From Motacilla alba alba (lineage: Eukaryota > Chordata > Aves > Passeriformes > Motacillidae), in NCBI RefSeq assembly GCF_015832195.1, contig NC_052028.1, positions 1,841,501-1,905,500 on the forward strand: a stretch of DNA of 64,000 bases, in the 5' to 3' direction. This document shows, in pieces, positions 10,267 through 21,269 of the stretch; position 1 is the first letter of the stretch; each line of letters begins with the position of its first letter. Made by a program: the position numbers and the translations under genes. Below the pieces are notes generated by a model. That model did no database searches, was not told where the DNA came from, and was given only the letters and a program-made list of their open reading frames with translations.

Positions 10267-10860
10267 TGGAGCTCGGCTCCCTGCCCCCCGCCCGCCGATC
10301 TGTCACCGAGCACACCGGGCGGGGATGCCCACGGAGCAGCGCCACCCCCGCTGGCACCAGCGCCACCCCCGCTGGCACCAGGCAGGGTCAGGAGCACGTG
10401 GGGGACACTGGCCGAGGGGAGCAGGGCTGGGGACGCTGTGGCCGAGCCCTCCCGTGCCGGGCAGCTCTTGGCAAAGGCCACGCCGGGCTCCTGCCCGCGC
10501 TGTCGATTGGCTTCAGCGATATTTAAAGCTCCCGTTTAATTTCCAAATGCAGAGGAGTGGTTTCCACTTGTCTGGCTGGCTGTGAGCATTTCCAGCTCTG
10601 CCGGGCGCTGGGAGGCCAGGCAGGGAGGGGGGACAGAGGCCTGCAGGGTGCCCAAGGAGGCTCCGGGCTGCTGAGGCTGTGCCCGGCCGCGCTGGGCACG
10701 GGAGCGGCGCCGGGAGCTGCAGGGCCCGAGCCGGCCAAGCCAGCCCTGCCTGGCAGGATGCCCGTGGGGCCATTTCGGAGCACCGGCGGATGGGGAGGGC
10801 TCTGCAAGCGGGAATCGCCTCCCTCTCCGCGGCAGACGGGAGGAGGAGGATTCCCCCGGG
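10267..10860. promoter_or_regulatory. CpG-rich segment with CCAAT and TATA-like words
   Basis: CpG-rich DNA. A 21-bp perfect tandem duplication lies at 10337-10380. An inverted CCAAT box (gattgg) is at 10505-10510 and an AT-rich TATA-like word (atatttaaag) about 8 bases downstream at 10518-10527. No downstream exon can be identified, so this is only a promoter-like or enhancer-like candidate. Confidence 0.3.
10337..10380. repeat. 21-bp tandem duplication
   Basis: Two perfect copies of a unit starting 'cagcgccacccccgctggca' at 10337 and 10358. Confidence 0.95.
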
Positions 10861-11234
10861 GCTCTGAACCCTCCCCTGCCACTGCCCAGCTCATCCTGCA
10901 GCGCTGGATCCTGGATCCGCAGGACCCACAGCAGCACCCGGGGCTCCTCATCCTCCCAAACCCCCTGCAGAGACTTCACCCGCATGAGGCTTCCCAGGGA
11001 ACGCAGATCCCGCGGTGCATCGCCCCAGCTCAGCAAATTCCCAGCTCAGCATCCTCCCCAGTGCGTGTGGTGCAGATCCCAGCTCCCAGCCCTCCCAGCT
11101 TGCAGGAAAAGTGGTTTTATCCCGCTGGAACAGCTCCCCTGGGGGCAGTGTCATAGCTCGGGCCGTGCTGTGCTCTGGCCAGGGCGATTCAGTGCTTTCG
11201 TGGCTGAAGCTGCTCCCCTCAGAGCCTTTGAAGC
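10861..11234. other. unique GC-rich non-coding interval
   Basis: No repeat or exon recognised. Confidence 0.4.
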
Positions 11235-11375
11235 CCGCACACGCCGTTAAAACACCGCCTGAAATATTTATCGAGTCAATTTTCAACTCACATAAATTCC
11301 GTGCTTACTAAGGGGAAAAAAAATCATAAAAAATTCTCTCTCATTTTCCGTGAATCCTGAAATGCAAATCAAGTT
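11235..11375. promoter_or_regulatory. AT-rich island, candidate conserved non-coding element
   Basis: Complex AT-rich text including 'gaaatatttatcgagtcaat', an A-run at 11314-11322, and a perfect octamer ATGCAAAT at 11362-11369. It is flanked by GC-rich unique DNA and the hexamer array. The call rests on composition and motifs only. Confidence 0.35.
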
Positions 11376-11466
11376 GCAGGTGCCAGGTGGGCAGGGTGCC
11401 ACCCCATCCCTGGGGTGCAGGGTGTGCTCTGCACAGCTCCTGCTCCCCGTGGGCTCGTCGGGCTGT

Positions 11467-11995
11467 GTCCTGTCCCTGTCCCCATCCCTGTCCCTATCCC
11501 TATCTCTGTCCCTGTCCCTATCCCTATTCCCATCACTGTCCCCGTCCCTATCCCTATCCCTGTCCCTGTCCCATCCCCATCCCTGTCCCTATCCCTATCC
11601 CCATCACTGTCCCCGTCCCTATCCCTGTTCCTGTCTCTGTCCCTATCCCTATCCCCATCACTGTCTCCGTCCCTATCCCCATCACTGTCCCCATCCCTAT
11701 CCCTATCCCTGTCCCTGTCCCATCCCCATTCCTGTCCCTATCCCTATCCTCATCACTGTCCTCATCCCTATCCCTATCCCTATCCCTATCCCTATCCCTA
11801 TCCCTATCCCTATCCCTATCCCTATCCCTGTCCCTGTCCCATCCCCATTCCTGTCCCTATCCCTATCCTCATCACTGTCCTCATCCCTATCCCTATCCCT
11901 ATCCCTATCCCTGTCCCTGTCCCATCCCCATTCCTGTCCCTATCCCTATCCCTGTCCCCATCCCTGTGACCGCTGTCCCCATCCCTGTCCCCCGG
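11467..11995. repeat. ~525-bp CCCTAT/CCCTGT/CCCCAT hexamer array
   Basis: Near-continuous 6-bp repeat with C-rich + strand. The longest pure CCCTAT block is about 11765-11827. A ~64-base mosaic block (ctgtccctgtcccatcccca onward, including 'tcctcatcactgtcctcatc') appears at 11709 and again at 11828, so the array has also grown by larger duplications. The minus strand has a GGG tract every 6 bases. It differs from the vertebrate telomere unit CCCTAA. All three + frames are open for 180-280 codons purely because the unit is stop-free. Confidence 0.96.
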
Positions 11996-12019
11996 TCCCC
12001 CTGCTCCTGGCACAGCAGC

Positions 12020-12420
12020 TCTGGGCAGCCCCTCACGGCCGGAGCAGCTGCCGGGTCCCTTTGCTGTGCGAGCGGCCCTGGCTGGCCGGGCCCGGGGGTC
12101 CCCGCGCAGCCCCCGCGGGCAGGGGCGCAGGGAGGAGCCTTTGTGTCCCCGCCGGAGCAGCGGGAAGGGCAGGGGGGGGTTTGCCGTGAAAACGGAGCCG
12201 CGGCTGTTTGAAGATCCCCAGCGAAAGAGCCATTAGCGCTGATAGCAGAGCGGAGGGCACTGCCCATCCGCGGCCTCGGAGCGCTGTGCGCGGAGCCATT
12301 TCCCCCAGCTCCTCGCCCCGCAGCGGCGGGGGGTGTGGGATGCCGGGGATGCTCCTTCGCTGCTCTTCCACCGCCGGAACGGGAGGGAAAAGGGCTGCGA
12401 TCCATCTCCGTGGCCCGTAG
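12020..12420. promoter_or_regulatory. CpG-island-like segment
   Basis: About a dozen CpGs in the first 100 bases and continued CpG density to about 12330. Features include a G8 run at 12172-12179 and the AT-containing patch 'agccattagcgctgatagca'. The CpG density suggests unmethylated germline DNA, either a promoter or an orphan CpG island. No exon is recognised on either strand. Confidence 0.45.
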
Positions 12421-13635
12421 CCTCCAGCAGAGGCGGTACTTCGCTTGTCCTCTCCTTCGAGGAGTTTTTGTCACCTCCAAAAGGTCTCTCAGGGACTCTG
12501 GGGTTGGGGGTGGGTTGCAGGGTTCCTCCTGCAAAGTCTTGCCTCATCTCCTAGGCCTGTGGAAGACAAGGGGGCACAGGGCCACCTGCCCAGCCATGCC
12601 ATCAGAGCCTGGCAGTGACCAGAATCTCATCCCAGCCAGGGCCAGGAGATGCAGGGAGAGGGACAGGGAGTGGCTGTGGTGGGAGCTGCCCTCTCCGTGG
12701 GGCAGGGGGATGCGGCAAAGCCCAGGGCTCCAAGCTGAGCTGTTGCTGTAAGAGCACTGCAGAGGGTTGGGAGAGCTGCTCCGACAGGCTCTGGCGATGA
12801 GCAGGAATTAGAAATGCATTAGGAGCCGCTTCAGAGCCCTCCCCGATGGGAGCTGCAGCGGCTGATGTCACAGATGCTCTGTGCTGAGGCAGGAGGAGCG
12901 GGCTGGCACAGGGCTCTGCCTGCCCCGTGTCCCCACAGGGTGCCAGGGTGGGGCCTCCCCCCTGCTTCTGTGTGCCCAGAGAGTGCCGCATGCTGGGGAA
13001 GAGCTGTGCCCCCTCAGTGCCCAGCTGCTGGCCGCTGCCAGCCCGTCTCCCTGGATGCAGGAATGCCTGGGTGCTCCCGGGGTGTCACCCTGCCGAGGGC
13101 AGGGGGATCACACCGGGTTTGTGCCCCGGGGCTGCAGCAGGAGCAGGAAGGAGGGGAGAGATGGGAAAATCCCAAATGCTGCCCCACCCAGCCCCTCTCA
13201 CACAGCCCGGCTCGCTCCTGGGGCTCCCAGCTGCCTTTCCCACACCCAGCCCCTCTCTCCCAGCCAGACCCCAGGTGGACACGGGCAGAGGCTCCTTGTG
13301 CTGCACGCCCTGGCAGAGGATGGCTTCAGCTGGCCCCTGCACCTCTCTGGGACATCCCAGATCCATTTAGGGACATTTCCCCTCCCCCTTCTGAGCAGGA
13401 CATTAACCCCAGGTCCACTTTCTAAGCCAGTCTCCCGGGGGGCCATGCAGAGGCCCAGGCACAGCACTGGGATCCCAGCCAAGGATATTCCCACCAGAAA
13501 ATCCTGTAAGTGAGAGCTGCCAGCCCCCAGGCCCGTGCTGCTGATCCCTCCTGCGTGCAGGAGGCAAAGCAGGCTGCAGCGTTGGGGTGCAGGGGTTAAC
13601 TCCGGGGTGCAGCCCCTCCTGCCAGCCCCAGGGCC
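12421..13635. other. unique GC-rich non-coding interval
   Basis: About 1.2 kb without repeats. Overlapping open frames of 130-210 codons on both strands show no recognisable protein. Confidence 0.4.
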
Positions 13636-13870
13636 CTTTCCACGCTGTTTATTTTTATCCTCTCTCGATGGATGGATCGGTGCGCGGCGTCGGTGGTGCC
13701 AGAAGATTTCCCCCCCAGTTCCATCACACGGCAATTTAAGGTTAGTCCAGCCTGCCAGAATGAGTCAAAAGCTTTTAAAAAGCCTATAAAGCAGGCATCT
13801 ATCTTGCCCTGGTTTGATTCCACTCCTTTGTTTATGGCTGAGGTCACCGGCTCGTGCCTCAGGGAGGAAT
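13636..13870. promoter_or_regulatory. candidate conserved non-coding element
   Basis: AT-rich, complex sequence set in GC-rich DNA, with 'tttatttttatcctctctcg', 'ggcaatttaaggttagtcca', 'gcttttaaaaagcctataaa' (a TATA-like and near-palindromic AGCTTTTAAAAAGC) and 'tcctttgtttatggctgagg' (FOX-like GTTTAT). No open frame with exon-like borders. Confidence 0.4.
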
Positions 13871-15479
13871 CCAGGTCACCGCCGGTGGTGACGTGGGGTG
13901 AGGGAGGCACTCCCTGCCTGGCTCAGACACCTCTGCTCCTGCGTGGGCTCCACGTGATGGGCTCGCCTGTGGATGCTCACACAGCGCCTGGCACGGACCG
14001 AGAGACCCCCGACTGCTGGGAGCAGCAGGGAGGCCCCGAAACAAAAACACCTCCCCAGGGAGGAGATTCCCCTTGAGGAGCTCACCGGCCTCAGCAGGAC
14101 TCCAGCGCTGGCCAGGGGGCCAAGGAAGGATTCCAGGGAGCAGGAGGCTCATCCCCAGCAGGGCAGGGGCTCACCTGGGGCCAGGGGGATGTCCTGTGGC
14201 TGGGTTTGGTGCTGGGGATGCCCATCTGGTGGGTTTTGGGAGGCACAGGGGGGTTTTGTCCCCAAAGCAGCCCTGTCTCTGCTGCCAGGGCAGATGTTGG
14301 CCAGGCAGCAGCTGGACACCCCTCCAGCCGCTGGTGGAAAGCACACGGAGGCACAGGGACACCCACGGAGGCACAGGGACACCCACGGTGCCCACAGCCC
14401 CTCAGGCAGTGGCTTAGGATCAGCACAGCCAAAGCGATTCCCTTAATCCTGCTCCCAGCCCGGCAGTTGCCATGGAGAGCGCCACGGAGCACTTCTTGTC
14501 ACCCCCTGCCCTGCCTGAGACCCTCCTCCCAGCCCTCCCTCTCGCAATTTTCCCATTCCAGGTGGAAATCCTGACGGTTTCCCCAGTGCAGTGTCTCTGG
14601 GAAAGCTTTCCCAGCCTGGCTTTCCCCTTCCTCCCGGCCGGGACAGCCCACATCCGTCTGTGCTGCTCCCAAACCTGCCAAAACCATCCCCACCTCTTGC
14701 TCCCAAACCTGCCCTGCCGGCTCTGTCCCCTCGCTGCCTTCTCCCAGGGATGGGGATCGTGTCCCCTTGGAGAGGGGTGGCAGCAGCGGCAGCTCCCAGC
14801 CCGCGGCCGGGCAGAATTCCCAGGTTTGCCAGAAATCCCGGTGCCACGGCCTGTGCACACCCCTCTGGGAGGGCACGGGGCACCCAGGCTGCTCCTTCTG
14901 CTCACTGCCAGCCCCTGCCCGGCCCGGCTGGGGGTTTGGAGAGTTATTTGTAAGGCAGCTGCTTTGGGGCTGCGGCTGGCACCGAGGATCCGCGGGGCCA
15001 GCCCGGATGGAGGGACAGCAGCTGGAGCGGGGAGCGAGCAGGAGGATGGGCGGGATCCCTGCCTCGGCATCTCTGCTGATTGCAGGGCACCCCAGCTCGC
15101 CTGGCCGTCAGGGAAGGGGAGGGGGCCCGGGATGCGTCAGGCGGGACGAGAGGACACATGGCCACACGTCACCTCTGTGTCACCTGCAGTGACCCCCGGG
15201 CTGCGGAGCAGCTCTGCCTGGCTGGGCGCTCCCAGGGGAGGATGCAGCCAAGCGGTGCCAGCAGCGCTCAGCCCGCCCGGGAGGAGGTGCGGGGGAATGA
15301 GGAGCAGGAGGAGGAGCAGGGAATGTCCCCTGCGGTCTGGGCTAGGCACATGGCCTGCTGGCACCCTCACAGATCGGGTGATGTGGTGGCTTAGGGTGTG
15401 ACACGGGGGAGTTGCTGTGACTCCCTCCCCGCCTGGCAGCTCAGGGGGTTGTCTGTGCTCTTGTAAGGGTGTGGGCCCC
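13871..15479. other. unique GC-rich non-coding interval
   Basis: Includes a perfect 20-bp tandem duplication at 14344-14389 and a moderately CpG-rich stretch at 14780-15250. A 309-codon open frame (+, 14472-15401) spans it but has no recognisable domain. Confidence 0.4.
14344..14389. repeat. 20-bp tandem duplication
   Basis: Unit 'cacggaggcacagggacacc' at 14344 and 14364, with a partial third start. Confidence 0.9.
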
Positions 15480-15627
15480 GAAATTCAGCCCAGCCCCATG
15501 AATCTGGTCTCTCTGGCCCCACCAAGGGAACAGGGGAAGCCACAGCTACCCCTGAAATCCAGCTCAGCTTCCTCGATTTGGTCTCTCTCTGGTCCCTCCA
15601 AGGGAACAGGGGAAGCCACACCGACCA
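15480..15627. repeat. ~75-bp tandem duplication
   Basis: Two copies of a unit running from 'gaaattcagcccagcc' to 'ccaagggaacaggggaagcc', spaced 74-76 bases with small indels. The divergence indicates an older duplication. Confidence 0.85.
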
Positions 15628-15872
15628 CAGAGATGTGATCAAGCCAGCTCTTCCTGCAGGGTGTTCCTGCACCCTGGAGGTGCCCAAACTCCCTGAGAAT
15701 GAGCTGGTTCTTCCCTGAAACCCCACACAGCTCCCAGCCTGCATCAGCTGGCCAGGATATACCGGGATGGGAAGCTGGTGCTGAGTGAGCAGAGCATCCC
15801 CCCATCTCCTGAGGAGCTGCTGCTCCCTGCCTTCTGCCTACCCCAGCAGGGACATTCCCATGCTGCAGGTCC
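15628..15872. other. unique non-coding interval
   Basis: No repeat or exon recognised. Confidence 0.35.
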
Positions 15873-16328
15873 ACAGAATTCACAGAATCACAGAATCACT
15901 GGGTTGGAAGAGACCTCCAAGATCATCGAGTCCAACCGAGCCCCAGCACCTCAACTCAACCCTGGCAGCCAGTGCCACATCCAGGCTTTCTTAAACACAC
16001 CCAGGGATGGGGACTGCACCACCTCCCCGGGCAGCCATTCCAGAACTTTATCACTCTTTCTATGAGAAACTTTTTCCTGATATCCAACCTGTATTTCCCT
16101 CGGCACAGCTCGAGGCTGTGTGCTCTGCTTCTGTCAGTGCTGCCTGGAGACAGAGCCCAGCCCCACTGAGCACAGGCACCTTTCAGGAGCTGCAGAGAGT
16201 GATGAGGGCACCCCTGAGTCTCCTTTTCTCCAGGCTGAGCACCCCCAGCTCCCTCAGTGGTTCCTCACAGGGTTTGTGTTCCCAGCCCCTCTCCAGCCTC
16301 GTGGTCTCCTCTGGATGCGCTCCAGCGA
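15873..16328 (-). mobile_element. CR1 LINE, ~455-bp 3' fragment, minus strand
   Basis: Starts with the reverse-complemented tail (cagaattcacagaatcacag) and 'gggttggaagagacctccaa'. It runs through 'ggcagccattccagaacttt' and 'ttcctgatatccaacctgta' to 'gtggtctcctctggatgcgc'. Same subfamily as 2188-2758. Confidence 0.94.
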
Positions 16329-17659
16329 ACCCCAACAAATGGCTTTTGCTCAAAGCTTCGCAGGATGGGACATTCCAGGAGGATAAATCCCTCCCCAGGG
16401 ATGTGGCCACCTGGGAGCTGCAGTCTGGGGCAGGTGTGGTCACAGTCCGAGCTGTTTGCTGTGCTCCACAGCCCCCAGAGCATCCCAAGGTGTGTGTGAG
16501 GTGCCTGCGTGCCCCTCCCCACCCTCCCTCTCCTCACGACGCTCTCCAGGGAAAGCAGAAAGAAATCATCAGCAGTGAGTTGCTTTTGAAAGAAAATCTG
16601 CCCAAAATCAGCTCCCAGAAGTGTCTGTCCAGAGCAGGCAGTGCCTGCTGGGGCTCAGAAGGGAACAACAGCTCTTCCTGCAGCAGCCCCGCCTTAGGAG
16701 CCAGGCCTGGAGCTCCGAGGGTTTCCTTGTGCCACGGGAAGTGTTGGGCACCTCTGCCCATGCCCTGGGCCAGGCTCTGCTCTGACAGAGGGGTCAGAGG
16801 GGGTTTCTGTGCTGGCTCCAGCTGAGCTGGGTGTGCAGGGTGCCATCCCCCTACTCCCTGGACATTCCTGCTTCCCAATTCCTGCCTGTGTATCAGGCTG
16901 GATCAGCCCAGGGCTGATCCCTACCATGAGGGGATGTGGATTTCCCATCCCTGCAGGGAGCCAGCAGGGCCTGGCTGGCCATCCCACCACAGATGGGCAG
17001 CTCCAGGCTCTGGAGAAGCACTGGGCTGCTGGAGGGTCCAGTTTGGGCTACCACCCGTGATTTTGGGCAACAATGGAAAACCATAACCATCTGTCTGCCC
17101 AAGGGCCTTCAGGCCCACCCAGCTGCCTCTCTGTTGGCACACTGGGACCAGCAGGGTCCATCCTGGATCCTTCCTGTGACCCCAGCAAAGGGCTGGGTTT
17201 CACCTTGCCCCTTGGTCATGATGAGCCACAGGACCCTGAGCAGTCGCAGAGGGGGTCAGGAGTGGCTGGGCTCTTGGCAGGGTGACCCAAACCCTTGTGA
17301 CACACAAGGTGACATGGATGAAGCCCCTTGCCCTTCTTCTGGAGCCTCCTGCTTCAGGGTGCTCTCCCTCAATGCTCACTGGCCCCCCGCCATGGGCCAC
17401 GGCCACCCCTGAGATCCTTCAAAAACCCCAAAATAGGGACGGGGCTCCTACACCTGGCACCTTGGCACAGTGACCCAGTGATGCTGGCACCGCCACCACC
17501 CACAGTGTCCCCTCAGTCCCCACCGCCCTGGGACCAACCCCCCCAGCCCCACCAGCCCCATCCTGGCCAGGGGCTCCCCGAGAGGGGGCACGGAGCAGGG
17601 CTGGCAGTGCCATGGGGGGCTGGCAGTGCCACCAGGGGCTGGCAGTGCCACCGTGCCCA
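16329..17659. other. unique GC-rich non-coding interval
   Basis: No mobile element or exon. A short GC-rich tandem stretch at 17600-17650 ('ctggcagtgcca' three times) contains GCCACCAGGGGCTGGCA (17628-17644), close to the CTCF consensus core. Confidence 0.4.
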
Positions 17660-17805
17660 CCCGTTTGTCTGTAATTAAAAGTTGCGTGTAGAGATTTCCT
17701 GTGACACGTCCCGCGAGTCCAGCTGCAGACACGGTGCCTTGGAAGCAGGAGATGCTAATGAGTGCTTGTGCATATTAAATACCTTGTTTATGCTTAGACA
17801 ACAGC
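17660..17805. promoter_or_regulatory. candidate conserved non-coding element
   Basis: AT-richer complex sequence with TGTAATTAAAAG (homeodomain), 'gagatgctaatgagtgcttg' (octamer-like ATGCTAAT), 'gtgcatattaaataccttgt' and a FOX-like TTGTTTATGC. It lies 15 bases past a CTCF-like word. Confidence 0.4.
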
Positions 17806-20114
17806 CGGTGGAGCTGGGGGAAGGAGGGGAGGTGGCTGCAATCTTCACTCCGGCTTTCTGCCCCTCAGGAGTTGCTGAGGCTGGCTTAGGCCAGGCTCAG
17901 GCTGCAGGGACAGTCCAGGGCTCTCAGCAGTGATGGCACCACTCTGTGTCAAGCCCTGAGTGTCACTCAAGTCTGTCCAGGGGTCCCCTGTGTGGGGACT
18001 CAGCGGGGTTTTGGGGTTCCAAGCTGCCCACCGTGCCTGAAGCCTGCCAGAGGGCTGGTCCCACCTGACCCTGGGCATGGGGTCTAGGGGAGCTGGCAAA
18101 GGGGAGAAGGAGCAGGATCAGGGGAGCAGCAGGAGCCACCCTGCCCAGGCACTGCCCACACTCAGTGGCCAGTTCCTCACTGCCCAGCTGGCTCTGGGAT
18201 GTGGCTGGACTGGGGTTTGCCAGCCCAGCCTGCCCTTCCCCAGCACTGTGGGGGGCTGAGCTGAGGGCTCAGGGGCTCTCCTGGCTGATGGTGGCCTTGG
18301 GCTGCTGCCCACAGCCCCTGTCCCCTTCCCAGCCAGAAGCCCCAGCCCAGGGCCCTTCAGGGGCTGCAGGAGAGTCCCCATGTCCCTGAAAATACGGAAG
18401 GGCAGGCACAAGGGCAGCAGCTCCACCCCTGGTGCTCCCGAGGCAGCTCCCTCCACCTGCATTCACCGGGACAAACTCCAGGAAGGAGCTCCAAGGACCT
18501 CAAACAGCCCCCAGTGTGACCCCAAGGTCACTGTCTGGGCCGTGGGTCACCCTTCCCTGGCCAGCAGCCACCCAGTGAGCTCCTGCACCCCACAGCACTC
18601 AGCACACCGTGGGCAGGAGCTGTGCCAGCTCCCCCCTCTCTGGGGCATGCTCAGGGGGCTGCTGGGTCCCTGCTGCCCTGAACCCGCAGCTTCAGCTCGG
18701 CTGCTCAGTGCTGCTGCCTCGGGAGGAGGCCGCTGGGGGGATGCTCGTGTGCCGCCCCCCATCCCAGCCCGGCGTTATCCCACAGCCTCCTGCTGGGCAC
18801 GTCCCGGAGGCCTGAATGGCTGACGTGAAGGCTGCCAGGCTGCCCGAGCTGGGCACTGTGGGGTTGCTTCTCCCCCAGCCTCCTCCAGGGACAGGCAGGC
18901 GGCAGGGCCGGGAGCTGTCGGAGAGGCTGGGAGGGTTCAGCTCATCCAGAGCCGAGCTGGGACCCTCGGGGACAGCCCCCCACACCCCCCGGCAGCAGCT
19001 GGAGCTCGGCACGGTGGCTGCTGTGTTTTGCCGCGTTCCCCGCGGTGCCTGGAGCGAGTTCCCGCAGTGTGCTCCCCAGCCAGCAGGGCTCACCGAGCCG
19101 GGCCGGGGCACAGCCCGCGCTGGAGCTCCGGGTGCCTCCAGAGGGGAAAACCCAGCCCTGGGAACGAGGAGCTGCCTTGGCTTGTGTCGGGAGGGCAGGC
19201 AGGAGGATCCCAGGGACATGTGCCGGGTGACAGCAGCAGGGCCCTGTGGCAGCACCCCCCAGCCCCAGCCACCGCTTGGGGCATCCAGAGCCCATCCCCG
19301 CACCCCGGTGATGGTGCCCCGGGATAAGGGATGGTCCGGGGCGCTCGGTGTGTCCCCACATGGTGATCTCACATGGACTGTGCCAGCCAGGGCTGCCCAC
19401 TGAATTCACAGCCTGGGAACTCCCAGTCCCTGTCTCCAGGATCTCCCAGTCCCTGTCCCCAGGGCACCATCCCTTCCTGCCCGTCAGTCTCACCCCTCGT
19501 GGGAGAGGGGATCCTGTCTGCACCCCCACCCGGCCCCCTCAGGGTGTTCCCCACCTCTCAGGGCTCCTCAGGCACGGCTGGATGGCTGGGGCTGCCCAGC
19601 AGGACTGGCATCAGGGGCACCCAGGGGGGTGTGGGACCAAGACAGGCTGACCCCAATGCTCCAGGCTGCTGTGAGGAGTCTGTAGCAAAGCTTTCTGGGG
19701 GGGAGAAAATGCCTTTTGGGGCTCAAGAAAGCCTTGGGGCAGCAGGCTGAGCCCCTGGGACATGATCCCTTCTCCTGGAGCCCTGCATGCCCGGCATGGG
19801 ACAGGTTAAGTGTCCCTGCCTGGGTGATGGATGTCCCCTCCACTGCCTGCACTGTCCCCAAAGGCTTCAGCTCCCACCGAGCGGCCGAGATGCCACCGAA
19901 GTGCCACCAAGCAGCAGGTGCTGGTCCCTGCCCACACCCACTGAAGAGGATCCAGTTCCCTCCCAGAGCGTGCTGGGCTGGGGGCTGGCAGGAGCCAGCT
20001 CAGTGCCACCCTTGGCGTGTGGCTCTGTGGCCCTGACCCCGTCAGCAGTTTCCCCATCCCACCTGCACCCCGGAGCTCTGCCCACCCCTCCCACAGCTCC
20101 CACCCAGCCCCGGC
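17806..20114. other. unique GC-rich non-coding interval
   Basis: About 2.3 kb. Moderately CpG-rich at 18760-19160. No repeats other than short duplicated words such as 'ctcccagtccctgtc' at 19409 and 19444. No convincing exon. Confidence 0.4.
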
Positions 20115-20265
20115 GTTCCACGGAGCTGCCAATCGCGAGCGTTTTAAATGTTAATGACGACGTTTCAGATTTGTAGTGGAAACTAATTAAAATTGTTATT
20201 GTTAGCGGGTTTGAATTGCCCAGGTGTGAATCATTATCCTCATTAAAATAATCAGGGAGACGGGG
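20115..20265. promoter_or_regulatory. candidate conserved non-coding element
   Basis: Abrupt AT-rich island: 'gcgttttaaatgttaatgac', 'ggaaactaattaaaattgtt' (homeodomain core), 'gcccaggtgtgaatcattat' with the canonical T-box half site AGGTGTGA at 20222-20229, then ATTAAAATAATC. GC-rich DNA resumes immediately on both sides. Confidence 0.45.
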
Positions 20266-20640
20266 ATGTGACAGGAGAGCAGATGGATGAGGATGAGCCT
20301 GAGCCAGCGACCCGGCCGGCCGGGGAGCCTCGGTGCCCACGGGGAGAGGGAGCAGCAGTGCCCAGGCTGGCACAGAGCCGGCTCCAGCCCGTCCTGCCCC
20401 ACGGAACTGTCCCACGGAACTGTCCCACGCGCAGCTGCAGGCTGGATATCGGGAATGTTCAGAGCAGGAACACTGGGGAGAGGCTGCGGGGCTGGGTTTG
20501 GCCGTCACCCATCATTTCCCCACCATGGCTCCTGCTCCCCCCGAGCCACCCCGCTGTGTCCCGGCTGTGCTGCCCAGTGTCCCCCGGCGTAGGGACCGTC
20601 ACCCCGCCCTGCACGGCTTCCCTGGAGCAGCGGGCTGTGC
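20266..20640. other. unique GC-rich non-coding interval
   Basis: Contains a 13-bp tandem duplication (cacggaactgtcc) at 20400-20428. No exon recognised. Confidence 0.4.
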
Positions 20641-21060
20641 TCCCCGCCAGGCTCACTGGGAATGGGGTGACATTGCCCAGGCTCGGGCGAGGAGCCGCGG
20701 GCTGTGGGCTCTGCTGCAGCTGCCAGCCTTGGGGACACGGGTGGCTCCCGCCGCCGCCCCGCCGGAGCCACCGGGCCGCTCATGGCCCGGGGCTGCCGGT
20801 GGCCCGGGTGGCCCCGCGTCGCCGCAGCTGCTCGGGGCCCGGCGGTTCTGTCTGCGGGGAACAAGGGCCCCTTTCTGCCCCGTGAATGGGCCCAGTGTGC
20901 GCAGCCCCCGGCCGCACCCCGCAGCCCCCGGCCGGCGGCGCTGGGGTCAGCGGGACCCCGCGGGCACGGAGCTATTCCGGGAAAGGGCACGGAGCTCCCC
21001 GCGCTCAAGGTCGCCTTTGTGCCATGAATCGCAGAGCCGCGGCTCCCCTGGGGACGGGCG
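20641..21060. promoter_or_regulatory. CpG island
   Basis: The densest CpG stretch in the window: I count 18 CpG in about 115 bases at 20754-20868. High CpG continues to about 21055. Such density normally marks a promoter or a developmentally regulated CpG island. Open frames exist on both strands (up to 244 codons), but none looks like a known first exon. Confidence 0.5.
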
Positions 21061-21269
21061 GTGACACCAAAGGGAGGAATGATGGCACCCGGCCAGCGCT
21101 GGGGCTCCTCACGGCCAGGCTGCCCCTGAGGCTGTGGCTCGTCCCTCGTCCCCGGCTGAGCGGAGTGGCTCTGGAGATGGTCCCCGGGATGCCAGCCGTA
21201 AAAGGTGGCACCGGGAGCTGCCTGCCAGGCGCTGGCCACGGGTGACTGCGGGGATGTGCTGGCCAGGTG
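21061..21269. other. unique GC-rich non-coding interval
   Basis: No repeat or exon recognised; links the CpG island to the AT-rich island. Confidence 0.35.

Noticed and set aside
11467..11995. Interstitial telomere sequence
   Set aside because: The unit is CCCTAT/CCCTGT, not the vertebrate CCCTAA; no CCCTAA run is present.
11350..12211. Pro-Ile/Ser-Leu repeat proteins in three + frames
   Set aside because: Direct translations of the CCCTAT/CCCTGT array; a stop-free hexamer keeps all frames open.
14472..15401. 309-codon + frame
   Set aside because: Biased Pro/Ser/Leu/Gly composition, no domain and no splice or promoter context; typical of stop-poor GC-rich DNA.
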